A stretch of DNA of 39,954 nt from CADCTM01 sp049671305 (GTDB lineage: Bacteria; Cyanobacteriota; Cyanobacteriia; Cyanobacteriales; Coleofasciculaceae), in contig JBATUR010000079.1 of assembly GCA_049671305.1 (NCBI GenBank), positions 1 through 39,954 of the forward strand, read 5' to 3'. Both the position numbers and the translations under genes were made by a program. Below are positions 30,646-39,623 of this stretch, piece after piece (positions within the stretch are counted from its first letter, which is position 1; the number at the start of each line of letters is the position of its first letter). The notes below the pieces were generated by a model that had not been told where the DNA came from, did no database searches, and saw only the letters and a list, made by a program, of their open reading frames with translations.

Positions 30646-30924
30646 TGTTTCACCTAATAAAAATCAAAGAAATGGCTTAACGTAACAACAAGAGAAAGCT
30701 AAAAATGTGGTAAACCCTGGGCTGAGTATGGATGCTATGAAGTCCTGAAGAGTAGACGAACGGCGCACACTACACTATTGAATTTAGGATAACCTTTTTT
30801 GTTAGAAGTTGAAGAGAGAAAAATTTTTAGTAATCTAGTTAAATAGAGGGAATGTGGAGAAGAGTCAACTTCTACTATTATTTTCCCAAAAACAGTAAAC
30901 AATATCGATTAGCAATCTGGAAAC

Positions 30925-31449
30925 GTGAGTTCAGAAAATAAAGAGAAATTCCGAATTGAATACCAGGCAGGAAAAGCGGCTTTTGAGCGGGGTGAGTATC
31001 GCCTCGCTGTACAACGATTGGAGGCTGCTTGCGCCTTGATGAGTCGAAATACGATTTTAGGGGGCGAGGCAGAAATTTGGCTAGTGACGGCTTATGAGGC
31101 GGCAGGACAGACTGAGGAAGCGATCGCTCTTTGTCAGCAGTTAACTCGTCATCCTGATCCTAAAACTAGCAAACAAAGCAAACGTTTACTTTATATTTTG
31201 CAAGCGCCTCAACTAAAAAGACCGGAAGAATGGATGACAAAAATTCCTGATTTAGAGGCAATTGCTGAAAGTGATCCTAAAGATAGACGCGGTAGTAATA
31301 ATACGATGGTGAGTAATAATCGTAAAATCAAGGAAGAACTGAAACCGCTTGATTTAAGTGAAGTTAATACTAAAGACAATCAATTTATTTGGGTGGCACT
31401 GGTTGCTCTTGGTTTGACAGTTGGGGGATTGATTTGGTTTGGTATATGA
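30925..31449 (+). CDS. TPR protein with C-terminal membrane anchor
   Basis: A 174-residue protein. Residues 8-85 contain about two TPR-like helix pairs (EYQAGKAAFERGEYRLAVQRL and AEIWLVTAYEAAGQTEEAIAL). A charged linker with Asn-rich NNTMVSNNRK leads to one C-terminal membrane helix (WVALVALGLTVGGLIWF). This tail-anchored arrangement suggests a membrane-tethered scaffold with the TPRs in the cytoplasm. The start is GTG at 30925. It heads a co-directional series (secreted protein, TldE-like, DUF3153), spaced 24 bases from the next gene, so the first two are probably cotranscribed. Confidence 0.8.
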   Translation: MSSENKEKFRIEYQAGKAAFERGEYRLAVQRLEAACALMSRNTILGGEAEIWLVTAYEAAGQTEEAIALCQQLTRHPDPKTSKQSKRLLYILQAPQLKRPEEWMTKIPDLEAIAESDPKDRRGSNNTMVSNNRKIKEELKPLDLSEVNTKDNQFIWVALVALGLTVGGLIWFGI

Positions 31450-31473
31450 GTTTTAATCAGGAAGCTTTAGAAG

Positions 31474-31887
31474 ATGATACATCATAAAATTATCGGATTG
31501 ACGGCTATAGGTTTATTATTATGTCAATTACCAAGCATGGCTCAAGTTGACCGCTATCTGTCGCTGGGAATTGATCAATTTAGCCAAAAACCAGTTTATT
31601 TGGACAAAGAAAGTATCAAAAAAATTAGTCCGACAACTTACCAATATACTTTAGCAAGTGAGAGTGAGGAACCCGATACAGGTAAGTCGGGGCGTTTTGA
31701 AGAAGATATTGTGGTAGATTGCACTGAGCTTGGTTCAATTGTGCATTTAGGCAGTCGGCTTTACGATGGAGAGGGGCGTTTGCTCAAAAGCGATAACATA
31801 TCTAGAACGCAAGATATTAGTGATTCCAGATTTGCTCCTTATTTTAAGGGTAATCAGACTATCTGTAATCAGCTTCCTAAGTCTTAA
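31474..31887 (+). CDS. Small secreted protein, possibly surface-adhesin-E-like
   Basis: A 137-residue protein with a signal peptide (IIGLTAIGLLLCQLPSMAQ, cleavage after MAQ or nearby) and a compact domain: YLSLGIDQFSQKPVYLDKESI, YQYTLASES, EDIVVDCTELGSI and a C-terminal NQTICNQL. Two cysteines after the leader could form a disulfide. The strand pattern recalls small exported beta domains such as the surface-adhesin protein E family, but this is tentative. It is 24 bases downstream of the TPR gene. Confidence 0.65.
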   Translation: MIHHKIIGLTAIGLLLCQLPSMAQVDRYLSLGIDQFSQKPVYLDKESIKKISPTTYQYTLASESEEPDTGKSGRFEEDIVVDCTELGSIVHLGSRLYDGEGRLLKSDNISRTQDISDSRFAPYFKGNQTICNQLPKS

Positions 31888-31962
31888 GTTTTAGTATAGT
31901 TAGTTTTCTGTCTTGCGACTCAGGTTAAAATCATCAAGAGGCAAGTGGGAGAATTCTAAACT

Positions 31963-33267
31963 GTGAGTGATGCAACGCTAGATAAGATTTTAAAACTGGC
32001 ATCTGTACAAGCTGAGGCAGCCGAAGTTTACTACTTACAAAGTCAGGATACACCGATTGAGTTTGAAAATAATCGCTTAAAGTCACTATCTACAAAAGCG
32101 ACGCAAGGTGTAGCCTTACGAGTGATTTGTAACGGTAAGATGGGTTTTGCAAGTTCTACAGATTTAACTCGTTTGGATGATTTGGTTGCTGCTGCTGTAC
32201 AAACTTCTGAAATTGGTGATCCGGCAGAATTTGGATTTGCCAATGATCTGCAAATAACGGCAGAAAAAAGTGATTTTGTACCGCCACCAACTCAAGAGTT
32301 AGTAGAAGTTGGAGGGCGTTTAATTGAGCAGGTTCATGATTACAATTCTGAGATTTTGGTAGATGTTAGTTTTCATGTACGCGCTGGTTTGGTGAAGATG
32401 GCAACGACGCAAAATGTCTATGCTGAACGTAGTAATCAGCTTGTTAGTGCAGCTTTATCGGGAAATTTGGTCAAAGGAGAAGATTTTCTGCAAGCTTCTA
32501 GTTTTGATGTGGTGCGGGATGCTGTGCCAGATTGCGATCGCTTACTGCAAAAACTTTTACAAAAATACCAAAGAGCCGAGCAGCAAGCAACTATTAAAAG
32601 TGGCACGTTTTCAGTACTATTTACCCCAAGAGCGGCAGCGAGTACAATTGGTGGTTTGTTTAGGACAATTCTTTCTGGTCAAGCTGTTGCTCAAAAATCT
32701 TCACCTTTGGCAGGTAAAATTGGTGAAAAGTTATTTGATCAGCGTTTAACTATTTTTGAAGACCCGAATATTGGTGCCTCTGCTTGTGCTTTTGATGATG
32801 AAGGTACGCTGACAAGTCGTAAGGTTTTGATTGAGCAAGGTGTTGTCAACCAATTTTACTGGGATCGTCGTTGGGCTGCCAGAGCAGGTTGTGAGCCGAC
32901 TGGCAATGGTTTTCGCGGCGGATTATCCCGCCCTAGTCCAGGGCTAGTTAATGGCTGCATGGCGCCAGGAAAGACCTCTACAGAGGATTTAATTGCTGGG
33001 ATGGATGAGGGTTTAATTATTGAGCAAGTTCTTGGTGCTGGTCAATCAAATCAGCTAGCTGGAGAGTTTTCAGTCAACCTGGATTTGGGTTACAAAGTTG
33101 AAAAAGGCGAAATTGTTGGTCGGGTCAAGAATACGATGGTTGCTGGCAGTATTTTTGAGGCGTTCAAAAATCTGGTAGATTTAGGCGATAAGCCTGAATG
33201 GGTTGGTGGTGGTGCGTATTTGCCTTGTTTGTTATTTGATCAGTTGGGAGTTGCTGCTCGTAATTAG
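31963..33267 (+). CDS. TldE/PmbA-family protein
   Basis: A 434-residue member of the TldD/PmbA (modulator of DNA gyrase) family. The N-terminal domain has TPIEFENNRLKSLSTKATQGVALRVI; the C-terminal domain has FSVLFTPRAAASTIGGL, FDDEGTLTSRKVLIEQGVV and GEFSVNLDLGYKVEKGEIVGRVKN. No HExxxH zinc motif is present, so it corresponds to the non-catalytic TldE/PmbA partner rather than TldD. The TldD-TldE pair degrades unfolded peptides and matures certain natural-product peptides. The tldD partner is not in this window. GTG start at 31963; the spacing from the preceding gene is 75 bases. Confidence 0.9.
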   Translation: MSDATLDKILKLASVQAEAAEVYYLQSQDTPIEFENNRLKSLSTKATQGVALRVICNGKMGFASSTDLTRLDDLVAAAVQTSEIGDPAEFGFANDLQITAEKSDFVPPPTQELVEVGGRLIEQVHDYNSEILVDVSFHVRAGLVKMATTQNVYAERSNQLVSAALSGNLVKGEDFLQASSFDVVRDAVPDCDRLLQKLLQKYQRAEQQATIKSGTFSVLFTPRAAASTIGGLFRTILSGQAVAQKSSPLAGKIGEKLFDQRLTIFEDPNIGASACAFDDEGTLTSRKVLIEQGVVNQFYWDRRWAARAGCEPTGNGFRGGLSRPSPGLVNGCMAPGKTSTEDLIAGMDEGLIIEQVLGAGQSNQLAGEFSVNLDLGYKVEKGEIVGRVKNTMVAGSIFEAFKNLVDLGDKPEWVGGGAYLPCLLFDQLGVAARN

Positions 33268-33333
33268 TTGTTAGTTATTTTTTAGTAACTAATGATTTGA
33301 GTTTAAAACAATAACGAAGAAAAAGAGGAATTT

Positions 33334-34152
33334 GTGAAAACTTTTACTTATTTGTCGTCTTGCCGTTTAATTTTTCAGCGATTACGATTTTTGGCAATTG
33401 CTTTGTTGTCGGTAGTGCTACTTTCTGGTTGCGTACAATATGATGTTGGGGTGAATTGGCAGGGGGCGCATCATGGCGAATTTGTGCAGCATATTAAGCT
33501 GGAAGAAAGATTGACTAATTTTAGCAGTTCTCAAGTACAAGATTGGTTGCAAAGTATTGAACGTCGGGCAAAACAACTTGATGGTAAAACGCAGCGAATA
33601 TCTAAACAGGAAATAGTTGTTACGATTCCCTTTAGTAATAGTACTGAATTAGAATCAAAGTTTAACCAATTCTTTAACCCAGTTGAGCCTAAAAAGTCTG
33701 ATGCTCAAGCAGTGGCAGCACTTAATTTACCGCAGTTTGACTCAAATCTTCATCTAAATCAAGGTAATTTTATTTTCTGGCAACGTAGTCATTTGAGCTA
33801 TGATTTGGATTTGCGATCGCTAGGGGTTATTTCTGAGAATGGTAATGTAATTGTTAGTCCAAGTTCACTGCTAAATTTGCAATTTAGCTTGTCTTCTCCT
33901 GGAGGAGTACGCAGTATTACAAAAGATGCTAATTCGATTACTCCAGAAGTTTATGACAACGGACATAAACTGGTTTGGACGCTTCAACCTGGACAACTTA
34001 ATCATGTAGAAGCTGTGTTTTGGCTGTCTAGTCCTCTGGGTTTTGGTAGTCTTTTAATTGTCTTGTTTGTTTTGGCTGGTTTTTACTTGAAGTACAAGTC
34101 ATTTCCTTGGCAGGCAACTACGCTGACATCTGCTACTTTTTCCAAAGTTTAG
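33334..34152 (+). CDS. DUF3153 family lipoprotein
   Basis: A 272-residue protein of the cyanobacterial and plastid DUF3153 family. A lipoprotein signal ends in LLSGC (Cys near residue 33), followed by VQYDVGVNWQGAHHGEFVQHI. A soluble domain comes next (WLQSIERRAKQLDG, LDLRSLGVI, VWTLQPGQLNHVEAVFW), then a C-terminal membrane helix (GSLLIVLFVLAGFYLKY). It should be anchored at both ends with the central domain outside the cytoplasm. Function is unknown to me. GTG start with AGAGGAA a few bases upstream. It is 66 bases downstream of the TldE-like gene. Confidence 0.83.
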   Translation: MKTFTYLSSCRLIFQRLRFLAIALLSVVLLSGCVQYDVGVNWQGAHHGEFVQHIKLEERLTNFSSSQVQDWLQSIERRAKQLDGKTQRISKQEIVVTIPFSNSTELESKFNQFFNPVEPKKSDAQAVAALNLPQFDSNLHLNQGNFIFWQRSHLSYDLDLRSLGVISENGNVIVSPSSLLNLQFSLSSPGGVRSITKDANSITPEVYDNGHKLVWTLQPGQLNHVEAVFWLSSPLGFGSLLIVLFVLAGFYLKYKSFPWQATTLTSATFSKV

Positions 34153-34322
34153 TAGTTTTCTCTAAAAAAACATCTAAAAGATTGGACGAAAATTACTGAG
34201 TTGTTCTACAATGTATCTTCTCGTTGATGCCACATCCTAAGTAATTCTTTTAGGACTATTTTGTGCAAACAATCTAGCAATTGTTGTTAGATATCACGAG
34301 AGTGCTAAAACAGAAAAATGCT

Positions 34323-34778
34323 ATGAAAATGAAGCCTCAAATTGTTGTTACGACCGCTCTTTTTTTCTCAATGATGTTAAATGGTTCAGTAATGGCAAGA
34401 CAACTTGACCAATATGAACAACAGGTTGAAAAGCAGCTAGAAGGAGCAATTAAGGCGGCAAAAGGAGATGGTTATCAGTTGTTATTTCCACGAAATGTTG
34501 GTAAACTAAAACAACGTTCTGAAACTTTTAGAACTGTCTTACTTGACCCAAAACGTGAATATATTTTTATTGCTGTCTGTGATAAAAATTGCAATGAACT
34601 TAACTTTATTGTTAAGGATACGGAGGGTAATAAAGTTATCTCTGATGCTACAGATACGCCAATTTCTGTAATTAAGTTTAAACCGCCAAAAGAAGATAGG
34701 TATCAATTAACAGTGAGAATGGAAAAGTGTTCTGCAGCATCTTGTAATTATGGTATGGGAGTATTTAGCAAACGTTAG
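34323..34778 (+). CDS. Small secreted protein of unknown function
   Basis: A 151-residue protein with a signal peptide (KPQIVVTTALFFSMMLNGSVMA) and a beta-rich domain. Two cysteine pairs, DKNCNE with an upstream Cys (AVCDKNC) and KCSAASCNYG, are likely disulfides. Segments such as REYIFIAVCD and RYQLTVRMEKC resemble the edge strands of small exported beta-sandwich proteins. No family is recognised. The ATG at 34323 is preferred; 34281 gives a longer, less signal-like start, and 34329 is also possible. Stop is followed by an imperfect hairpin. Confidence 0.6.
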   Translation: MKMKPQIVVTTALFFSMMLNGSVMARQLDQYEQQVEKQLEGAIKAAKGDGYQLLFPRNVGKLKQRSETFRTVLLDPKREYIFIAVCDKNCNELNFIVKDTEGNKVISDATDTPISVIKFKPPKEDRYQLTVRMEKCSAASCNYGMGVFSKR

Positions 34779-34809
34779 ATTAGGCTTTAGAAGAGCTAAT
34801 AATCTAACG
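34773..34809. terminator. Imperfect hairpin between convergent genes
   Basis: CGTTAGATTAG (34773-34783) pairs with CTAAT...CTAACG (34796-34809, three bases bulged). It overlaps the stop codon of the plus-strand gene and lies before the end of the minus-strand gene. There is no T-run, so its terminator role is uncertain. Confidence 0.35.
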
Positions 34810-34817
34810 TGGCGCGT

Positions 34818-35297
34818 CTAATTTTCAGGCGTTTGTAAGGCTTTATCAAGTACTATACGAGCTTGTTCGGCTCCACTTCTTGCTTCTCGATAACGGAGGT
34901 TAGCTTGAGCAAAGTTTTTAAGAACTTTAAAGCCTTCTTTAAGTTGGGCAATTTCTTCTTCTGTTACTATTTCATCTTTAAAAAGGATATCTACTTGAGA
35001 ACGAACTTGCAAAGCTTCAGCCCGTAATTCTTGAACTTTAAGCTTTAAGGTAGCAAGACTATTAAGAACTTGGACTGCTTGAATTACAGCATCTTCACCT
35101 TCTACAGCAGTCGAGTCTTGCTCTTTAATTTCAATAAGTTGTTCGGCACTAAATCCTTCTGAAAGATTAACAGGAAGCTTGTCTTCGTCCATAAGTTCAA
35201 CAAGCTGATCCATTGCCTTTTCACGAGCTTTTTTTGAATCTTTACCGGGTACTGTCAAAATAACTTCTGGACATTGAGCAAATGTATACTGAACCAT
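34818..35297 (-). CDS. Coiled-coil protein of unknown function
   Basis: A 159-residue acidic soluble protein. The first 60 residues look like a small alpha/beta domain (MVQYTFAQCPEVILTVPGKD, AREKAMDQLVELM). From about 65 onward it is a long heptad-patterned helix (LATLKLKVQELRAEALQVRSQ, EEIAQLKEGFKVLKNFAQAN). It lacks a signal peptide or membrane segment. I do not recognise a family. Isolated minus-strand gene; the 5' side faces the 840-base stretch with the decayed gene. Confidence 0.62.
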   Translation of the reverse strand: MVQYTFAQCPEVILTVPGKDSKKAREKAMDQLVELMDEDKLPVNLSEGFSAEQLIEIKEQDSTAVEGEDAVIQAVQVLNSLATLKLKVQELRAEALQVRSQVDILFKDEIVTEEEIAQLKEGFKVLKNFAQANLRYREARSGAEQARIVLDKALQTPEN

Positions 35298-36140
35298 GTT
35301 AATACTTAAAACACTCCTGCTGACTTTTGTTGATTATGTCAGACTTATTGAGTAATCATACAAAAGGATTTTGATGGGGTAAAAGGCGATCAGTTTGAGC
35401 TGATCTTGCTTTCTGATTTGATCATATCCTAGATTGTCTGATCAGATCGTAATTAAAGATTTTAGATGCCAAATAGACTGAATAGACAAGTAATTAAAAT
35501 CCCCGACTTATTTGTTTGTTTGGGGATATTGGGTGAAGCAAATATCAAGTTTGCTCACACTACTAACATCAACCCTCAACATTCTTAAATCGCAGCCGCC
35601 AACTAAGATTAATGAATTATTAGGACGCGATCGCTATTACCTCATCTGGAAGCCAAAACCGCCGAAAGACTTATAATACTGGAAAAGTTGCTTAGTTGCT
35701 CTTGATGGCGCAGCAGACGACCATTCAGAAGCTTTTGGCAAGTCTCTACAACAGTTATTGCTAGATTTGCCAGAGGGTTCAGAAATTGAAGTGGACTTGC
35801 TTTCAAAACTGGTGTTAGCCTGTGGAGATGTTAGCTTAGAATCACTTATCCGTATCAATTAGGGTGCAATTGTTGCTACTCGTAATAGCTAAGGCACTCG
35901 ATTTTTTTATGGAGCATTTTTTTGTGTCAAAGTTTCTAGACTTTGTGATTGCAGGTCTGTTAAGTTCAGGTATTGAAATATACACAACCAATCCGTATTT
36001 CTTCTTGCAAGCTCATTTTGACAACCCAAAGTTGTCGTTGCAGAGAAACAACTTAATAAGGTAAGTTTTCATACCCCCGCTTTTGGATGCAAGTTTTTCT
36101 CGCAATTTCTATTTATTCTTAATTTTACTAGGAGCCGTAT
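35298..36140. other. Long stretch without an intact gene
   Basis: Holds the upstream region of the coiled-coil gene (with a GATCAG/CTGATC hairpin at 35388-35405), the decayed gene at about 35494-35862, and an A/T-rich leader of the GT-C gene. Open frames at 35864-36064 and 36083-36364 read as hydrophobic, non-conserved translations and are not accepted. Confidence 0.4.
35494..35862 (+). pseudogene. Probable decayed small gene
   Basis: One frame reads as protein on both sides of an in-frame TAA at 35674-35676. Before it: LLGRDRYYLIWKPKPPKDL. After it: CLVALDGAADDHSEAF, SLQQLLLDLPEGSEIEV and LSKLVLACGDVSLESLI, ending at TAG 35862. The downstream 60 codons have strong amphipathic, coding-like composition, yet no usable start codon precedes them after the stop. 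The simplest reading is a small gene that has lost its start or acquired a nonsense mutation. The family is not known to me. A sequencing error or a frameshift from another frame (LEAKTAERLIILEKLL) is an alternative. Confidence 0.45.
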
Positions 36141-37577
36141 ATGACAATTGCTTACCAAACCAGAAAAAGAAAACAAAACGAAAATTTATTAGTTATTTCA
36201 TCACTAATACTTGCTTTGATTTTATGTGTTGCAGTAGTTTGGTTAGGTTATACAAAATTCCAAGGAATCGAAACCAATACAGGCGGCGATTATCCAACTT
36301 TTCCTCTAAATTCTACAGGTCAACTGATCCAAATCTTTATTGGAACTCTCTACTTTGTCGTTAATCTCCTTTATATTATTTGGCTATTTCAACCACAGCG
36401 AAGATATTTTTATCAACCTATAAATTTCTCAACTCTGCTTAGATTATCCTTCCCCTTTTTATTGCTAGGTTTCATTGCTTACCCTCTGGGAAATGATATT
36501 TATTTGTACTTACATTATGGTTCAATGGGATTAAATGGTCTTAATCCATTTATTCATAGAGCTGGTAGTTTTCGTTCAGAATTTTATGAATTTTTGCGGT
36601 GGCGTCAAAGTTCTACCTATGGTCCAGTTTCGCTGATTTTCTTTGCCACTAGTGCGGCTGTTGCTCCTTTCAGTAAATTGTTAGCAATCTACTTATTTAA
36701 AGGATTTTGTTTAGCGGCACATCTCCTTAATGGTTACTTAGTTTTTCGTCTTTTGAAAAAAGATGCTTATACGGAAAAAGTGACCTTAGCTTATTTGTGC
36801 AATCCCTTAATTTTATTTGAACAAGTAGGAAGTGCTCATGTTGATGTTTTTGTTTGCACAACTTTTTTACTTTTAATTTTCTGTTTCAAATATAAAGCCT
36901 ATTTGCTGGGTATTTTAACAATTTGGTTAGGCTTTATGGCAAAAACTTTACCGATTTTGTGGCTACCTTTAATTGGGGCTTTTTTGATTCAGCAGCGACG
37001 TTGGTTGAGTTTATTGCTGATGGTAATGACTTCCTTGGCGATAATTGGCTTACTGACAGTTACTGTCTTACCAACACCTGAATCTTGGCAAAGCTTATTA
37101 AATCCAGGCGTTGAGTCGCATACTGCCGCTTCTATTCATCGAATTTTCTTCACTTACTTGGGTTATTTGCCTTCTTTAAGTACTAAATTGAGGTTAGATA
37201 TTCTCTCAAAATTTAAGTTAGTTACCCTAGTTCTTTTTGGGCTATACTATTTTGTAACTCTGGTTCAAATTTCTTTGCAACGTCGTTATTCAGTTACTAA
37301 TTTAGGTTTAGAAATTGGTTGGGTAAGCTTGATACTGATGTTGTTAGCAACTCCTTGGTTGATGCCTTGGTATGCTTCAATTTTGTTGCCAATTGCTGTC
37401 TTAAATCTTGATGAACGCAAGTTTGTTTTTGCTAGTTTGGCATTTTGTTTGTCGAGTACTGCCTATTATATGTTGCTTAGTACAGGGGTTTTTCAAAGCT
37501 GGTTTATTGTAGGATTACCTTGTCTTGCTTTGGGCTTAAATATGTTTTTGCCTAAGAGTAAAAGATATATGGTTTAA
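36141..37577 (+). CDS. GT-C polytopic glycosyltransferase (MptA/MptB-like mannosyltransferase)
   Basis: A 478-residue integral membrane protein with roughly 12 hydrophobic segments. The loop YPLGNDIYLYLHYG (about 113-126), with its acidic residue after the second helix, and GLNPFIH plus STYGPVSLI are the pattern of polyprenol-phosphate-dependent alpha-1,6-mannosyltransferases. Those enzymes use lipid-linked mannose to extend glycans at the outer face of the membrane. The acceptor in a cyanobacterium is unknown; a role in surface polysaccharide or glycolipid is inferred. AGGAG at 36130-36134 lies six bases before the ATG. Single gene, convergent with the histidine kinase. Confidence 0.82.
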   Translation: MTIAYQTRKRKQNENLLVISSLILALILCVAVVWLGYTKFQGIETNTGGDYPTFPLNSTGQLIQIFIGTLYFVVNLLYIIWLFQPQRRYFYQPINFSTLLRLSFPFLLLGFIAYPLGNDIYLYLHYGSMGLNGLNPFIHRAGSFRSEFYEFLRWRQSSTYGPVSLIFFATSAAVAPFSKLLAIYLFKGFCLAAHLLNGYLVFRLLKKDAYTEKVTLAYLCNPLILFEQVGSAHVDVFVCTTFLLLIFCFKYKAYLLGILTIWLGFMAKTLPILWLPLIGAFLIQQRRWLSLLLMVMTSLAIIGLLTVTVLPTPESWQSLLNPGVESHTAASIHRIFFTYLGYLPSLSTKLRLDILSKFKLVTLVLFGLYYFVTLVQISLQRRYSVTNLGLEIGWVSLILMLLATPWLMPWYASILLPIAVLNLDERKFVFASLAFCLSSTAYYMLLSTGVFQSWFIVGLPCLALGLNMFLPKSKRYMV

Positions 37578-37640
37578 TGCTTATTATTGCGAATTGAATC
37601 TACTTCACTTGCTAGCGATTAGTAACTGTTTATTATTAGA

Positions 37641-39623
37641 TTAACAGACTCTTGCGGGTGGCGTAATTGGGATTTGAATCCAAAACTCAGATCCTTTTCC
37701 TGGTTCAGACGTACACTTAAGAATGCCACTATGTTTTTCAACAATAATTTGATGGCTAATTGATAATCCTAAACCTGTTCCTTTCCCAACAGGTTTAGTT
37801 GTAAAAAATGGATCAAAAAGATGATTAATCACGGTTGGTGTCATGCCAATACCGTTGTCACTAATACGAATGATCACTGAGTTTGCTAAATTTGAATAAT
37901 TTTGCTCTAGGTTTTCCTGATAAACTGAGGTAGAAATAGTAATAGTTCTTGTCTGTTTACTATGCTTTTCTAAGGAATCAATCGCATTACTAATGATATT
38001 CATAAATACTTGATTGAGCTGACCGTAATAACACTCAACAAGTGGTAGGTTGCCATATTCTTTAATAATCATAATACCAGGATTCTTGCCACTCGGTTTT
38101 AAACGATTGTGGAGAATTAAGATGGTATTATCTAGCCCTTCATGGATATTTACTGGCTTCATTTGAGCTTGATCAACCCTAGAAAAGTTTCGTAAGGACA
38201 AGACAATTTCACTTATGCGATCAGCTCCCATTTGCATTGATGCTAGGATTTTTGGTAAGTCTTCTAACAAAAACTCTAGGTCAATTTCTTCTATGTATTC
38301 TTGAAGAATTTGCTGGGGATTGGGGTTATATTTTTGATAGTAATTAACTAGTTTTAACAAGTCTTGGATATATGTATGAGCATGGCTTAAATTGCCAGTG
38401 ATAAAACTAACGGGGTTGTTGATTTCATGGGCAATACCAGCGACCATTTGACCAAGACTAGCCATTTTTTCGCTCTGAAGCAGGTGTGACTCAGTTTGTT
38501 GACGGTCTTTTAAGGCAAATTCTAGTTGACGCGCCTGGGTTTGGGCGGCGAGGGCGGTGGCACGGGTTTTGGCAAAGAGTTCGGCGTGTTCAATGGCGAT
38601 CGCTAATTGATCAACCACGCCTTGCAATAGTTCAACCTCCTGATCACTCCAAACACGCACCTGATAATGGCTGCAGACAATTGCTCCTAGTTGACCTGTT
38701 TTTGTCTTCAGGGGCAGCAGCAGTCCAGAATTGATTTCATGACCGAGAAATGTTTGTATTTCTGGGTCTAAATTTGCCGTTGAAATATCGTCAATTTTGA
38801 GTGCTTCAAGCTTACGAATTTGCTTTGCTAAACCTGATAAATATTGAGCTGAATACTCACCCAAAAGACTTTTTGTTCCGTGATCACAAGCTTCATGAGT
38901 TACCATTAAACTCGCTTGCTTGCCATCTTCTAACCAACACCATAAAAAGTGGCAGCCGTCAATATTTAATAAGTGGCGAATTTCTTGGACGGCAGTATCT
39001 AAAATTGTATTTAAGTCGAGAGAGTTGCGGATTTGATTTGCTAATCCAAATAATAAAGCTTCTCGGCGATTAAGGAAGTGTTCAGCCACCAGCGCCGCGC
39101 TAACATCAATTTCTAGAGTGGAAGGCGATCGCCCAGCTAAAATCGGCTTGAGCTGTGAATTAGGAATTAACCGTGCGATCGCATAAAATGAGCCTGCTTC
39201 CACCCCACCAAATATGCTCCACGCCAAGTACTGATAAGAATCATCCCGGCAACGGTAGCGATTTTCACAATGGATATTAGTTACATCTACCGCGCTTAGT
39301 TTTTCCCATTCAACTAACGTTAAAATCTGATCTTCAGGATGAACAAAATCTAGAAACTTTCTTGATATTATATCTGTAGCTGTGTAACTTAAAATTGTTT
39401 CAAAGGCTGGATTTACAAGCTGAAATTCACCATCTAAACTAATAAATCCGATCAAATCTGGTGCAAACCTAAAAAACGGATTTGCTTTCAACCAGGCAAT
39501 GTTATTCTGCAATTGCTCTGGACTGGCTAAACTATCTTGCTTTTGGGTTGAGCTTTTTGTGATTATAAGATCTTGATTGATTGGGATTGGTTGCACTTCT
39601 TGCCCTTGCTCCTTTAGCATCAT
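37641..39623 (-). CDS. Soluble PAS-GAF sensor histidine kinase
   Basis: A 660-residue hybrid-free sensor kinase. PAS domain at about 50-155 (DLIGFISLDGEFQLVNPAFE, LDFVHPED). GAF domain at about 190-350 (LLPLKTKTGQLGAIVCSHYQ, WSDQEVELLQGVVDQLAIAIEHAELF). A coiled linker follows at 350-388, then HisKA with the phospho-acceptor H399 (GIAHEINNPVSF) and the HATPase domain (N box SNAIDSL, G1 ISDNGIGMT, G2 GKGTGLGLSI). No membrane segment is seen, so the sensor is cytoplasmic. Its ligand is unknown; the GAF lacks the features I would expect of a typical bilin-binding cyanobacteriochrome. No receiver domain or response-regulator gene is adjacent. ATG start at 39621-39623. Confidence 0.92.
   Translation of the reverse strand: MMLKEQGQEVQPIPINQDLIITKSSTQKQDSLASPEQLQNNIAWLKANPFFRFAPDLIGFISLDGEFQLVNPAFETILSYTATDIISRKFLDFVHPEDQILTLVEWEKLSAVDVTNIHCENRYRCRDDSYQYLAWSIFGGVEAGSFYAIARLIPNSQLKPILAGRSPSTLEIDVSAALVAEHFLNRREALLFGLANQIRNSLDLNTILDTAVQEIRHLLNIDGCHFLWCWLEDGKQASLMVTHEACDHGTKSLLGEYSAQYLSGLAKQIRKLEALKIDDISTANLDPEIQTFLGHEINSGLLLPLKTKTGQLGAIVCSHYQVRVWSDQEVELLQGVVDQLAIAIEHAELFAKTRATALAAQTQARQLEFALKDRQQTESHLLQSEKMASLGQMVAGIAHEINNPVSFITGNLSHAHTYIQDLLKLVNYYQKYNPNPQQILQEYIEEIDLEFLLEDLPKILASMQMGADRISEIVLSLRNFSRVDQAQMKPVNIHEGLDNTILILHNRLKPSGKNPGIMIIKEYGNLPLVECYYGQLNQVFMNIISNAIDSLEKHSKQTRTITISTSVYQENLEQNYSNLANSVIIRISDNGIGMTPTVINHLFDPFFTTKPVGKGTGLGLSISHQIIVEKHSGILKCTSEPGKGSEFWIQIPITPPARVC

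Noticed and set aside
35637..35858. Minus-strand frame opposite the decayed gene
   Set aside because: Ser-rich translation typical of the antisense of a coding sequence; the plus-strand frame has the protein-like pattern.
35864..36064. Plus-strand hydrophobic frame of 66 residues
   Set aside because: Starts at a TTG-type or weak codon without Shine-Dalgarno in A/T-rich DNA; hydrophobicity is expected from the base composition.
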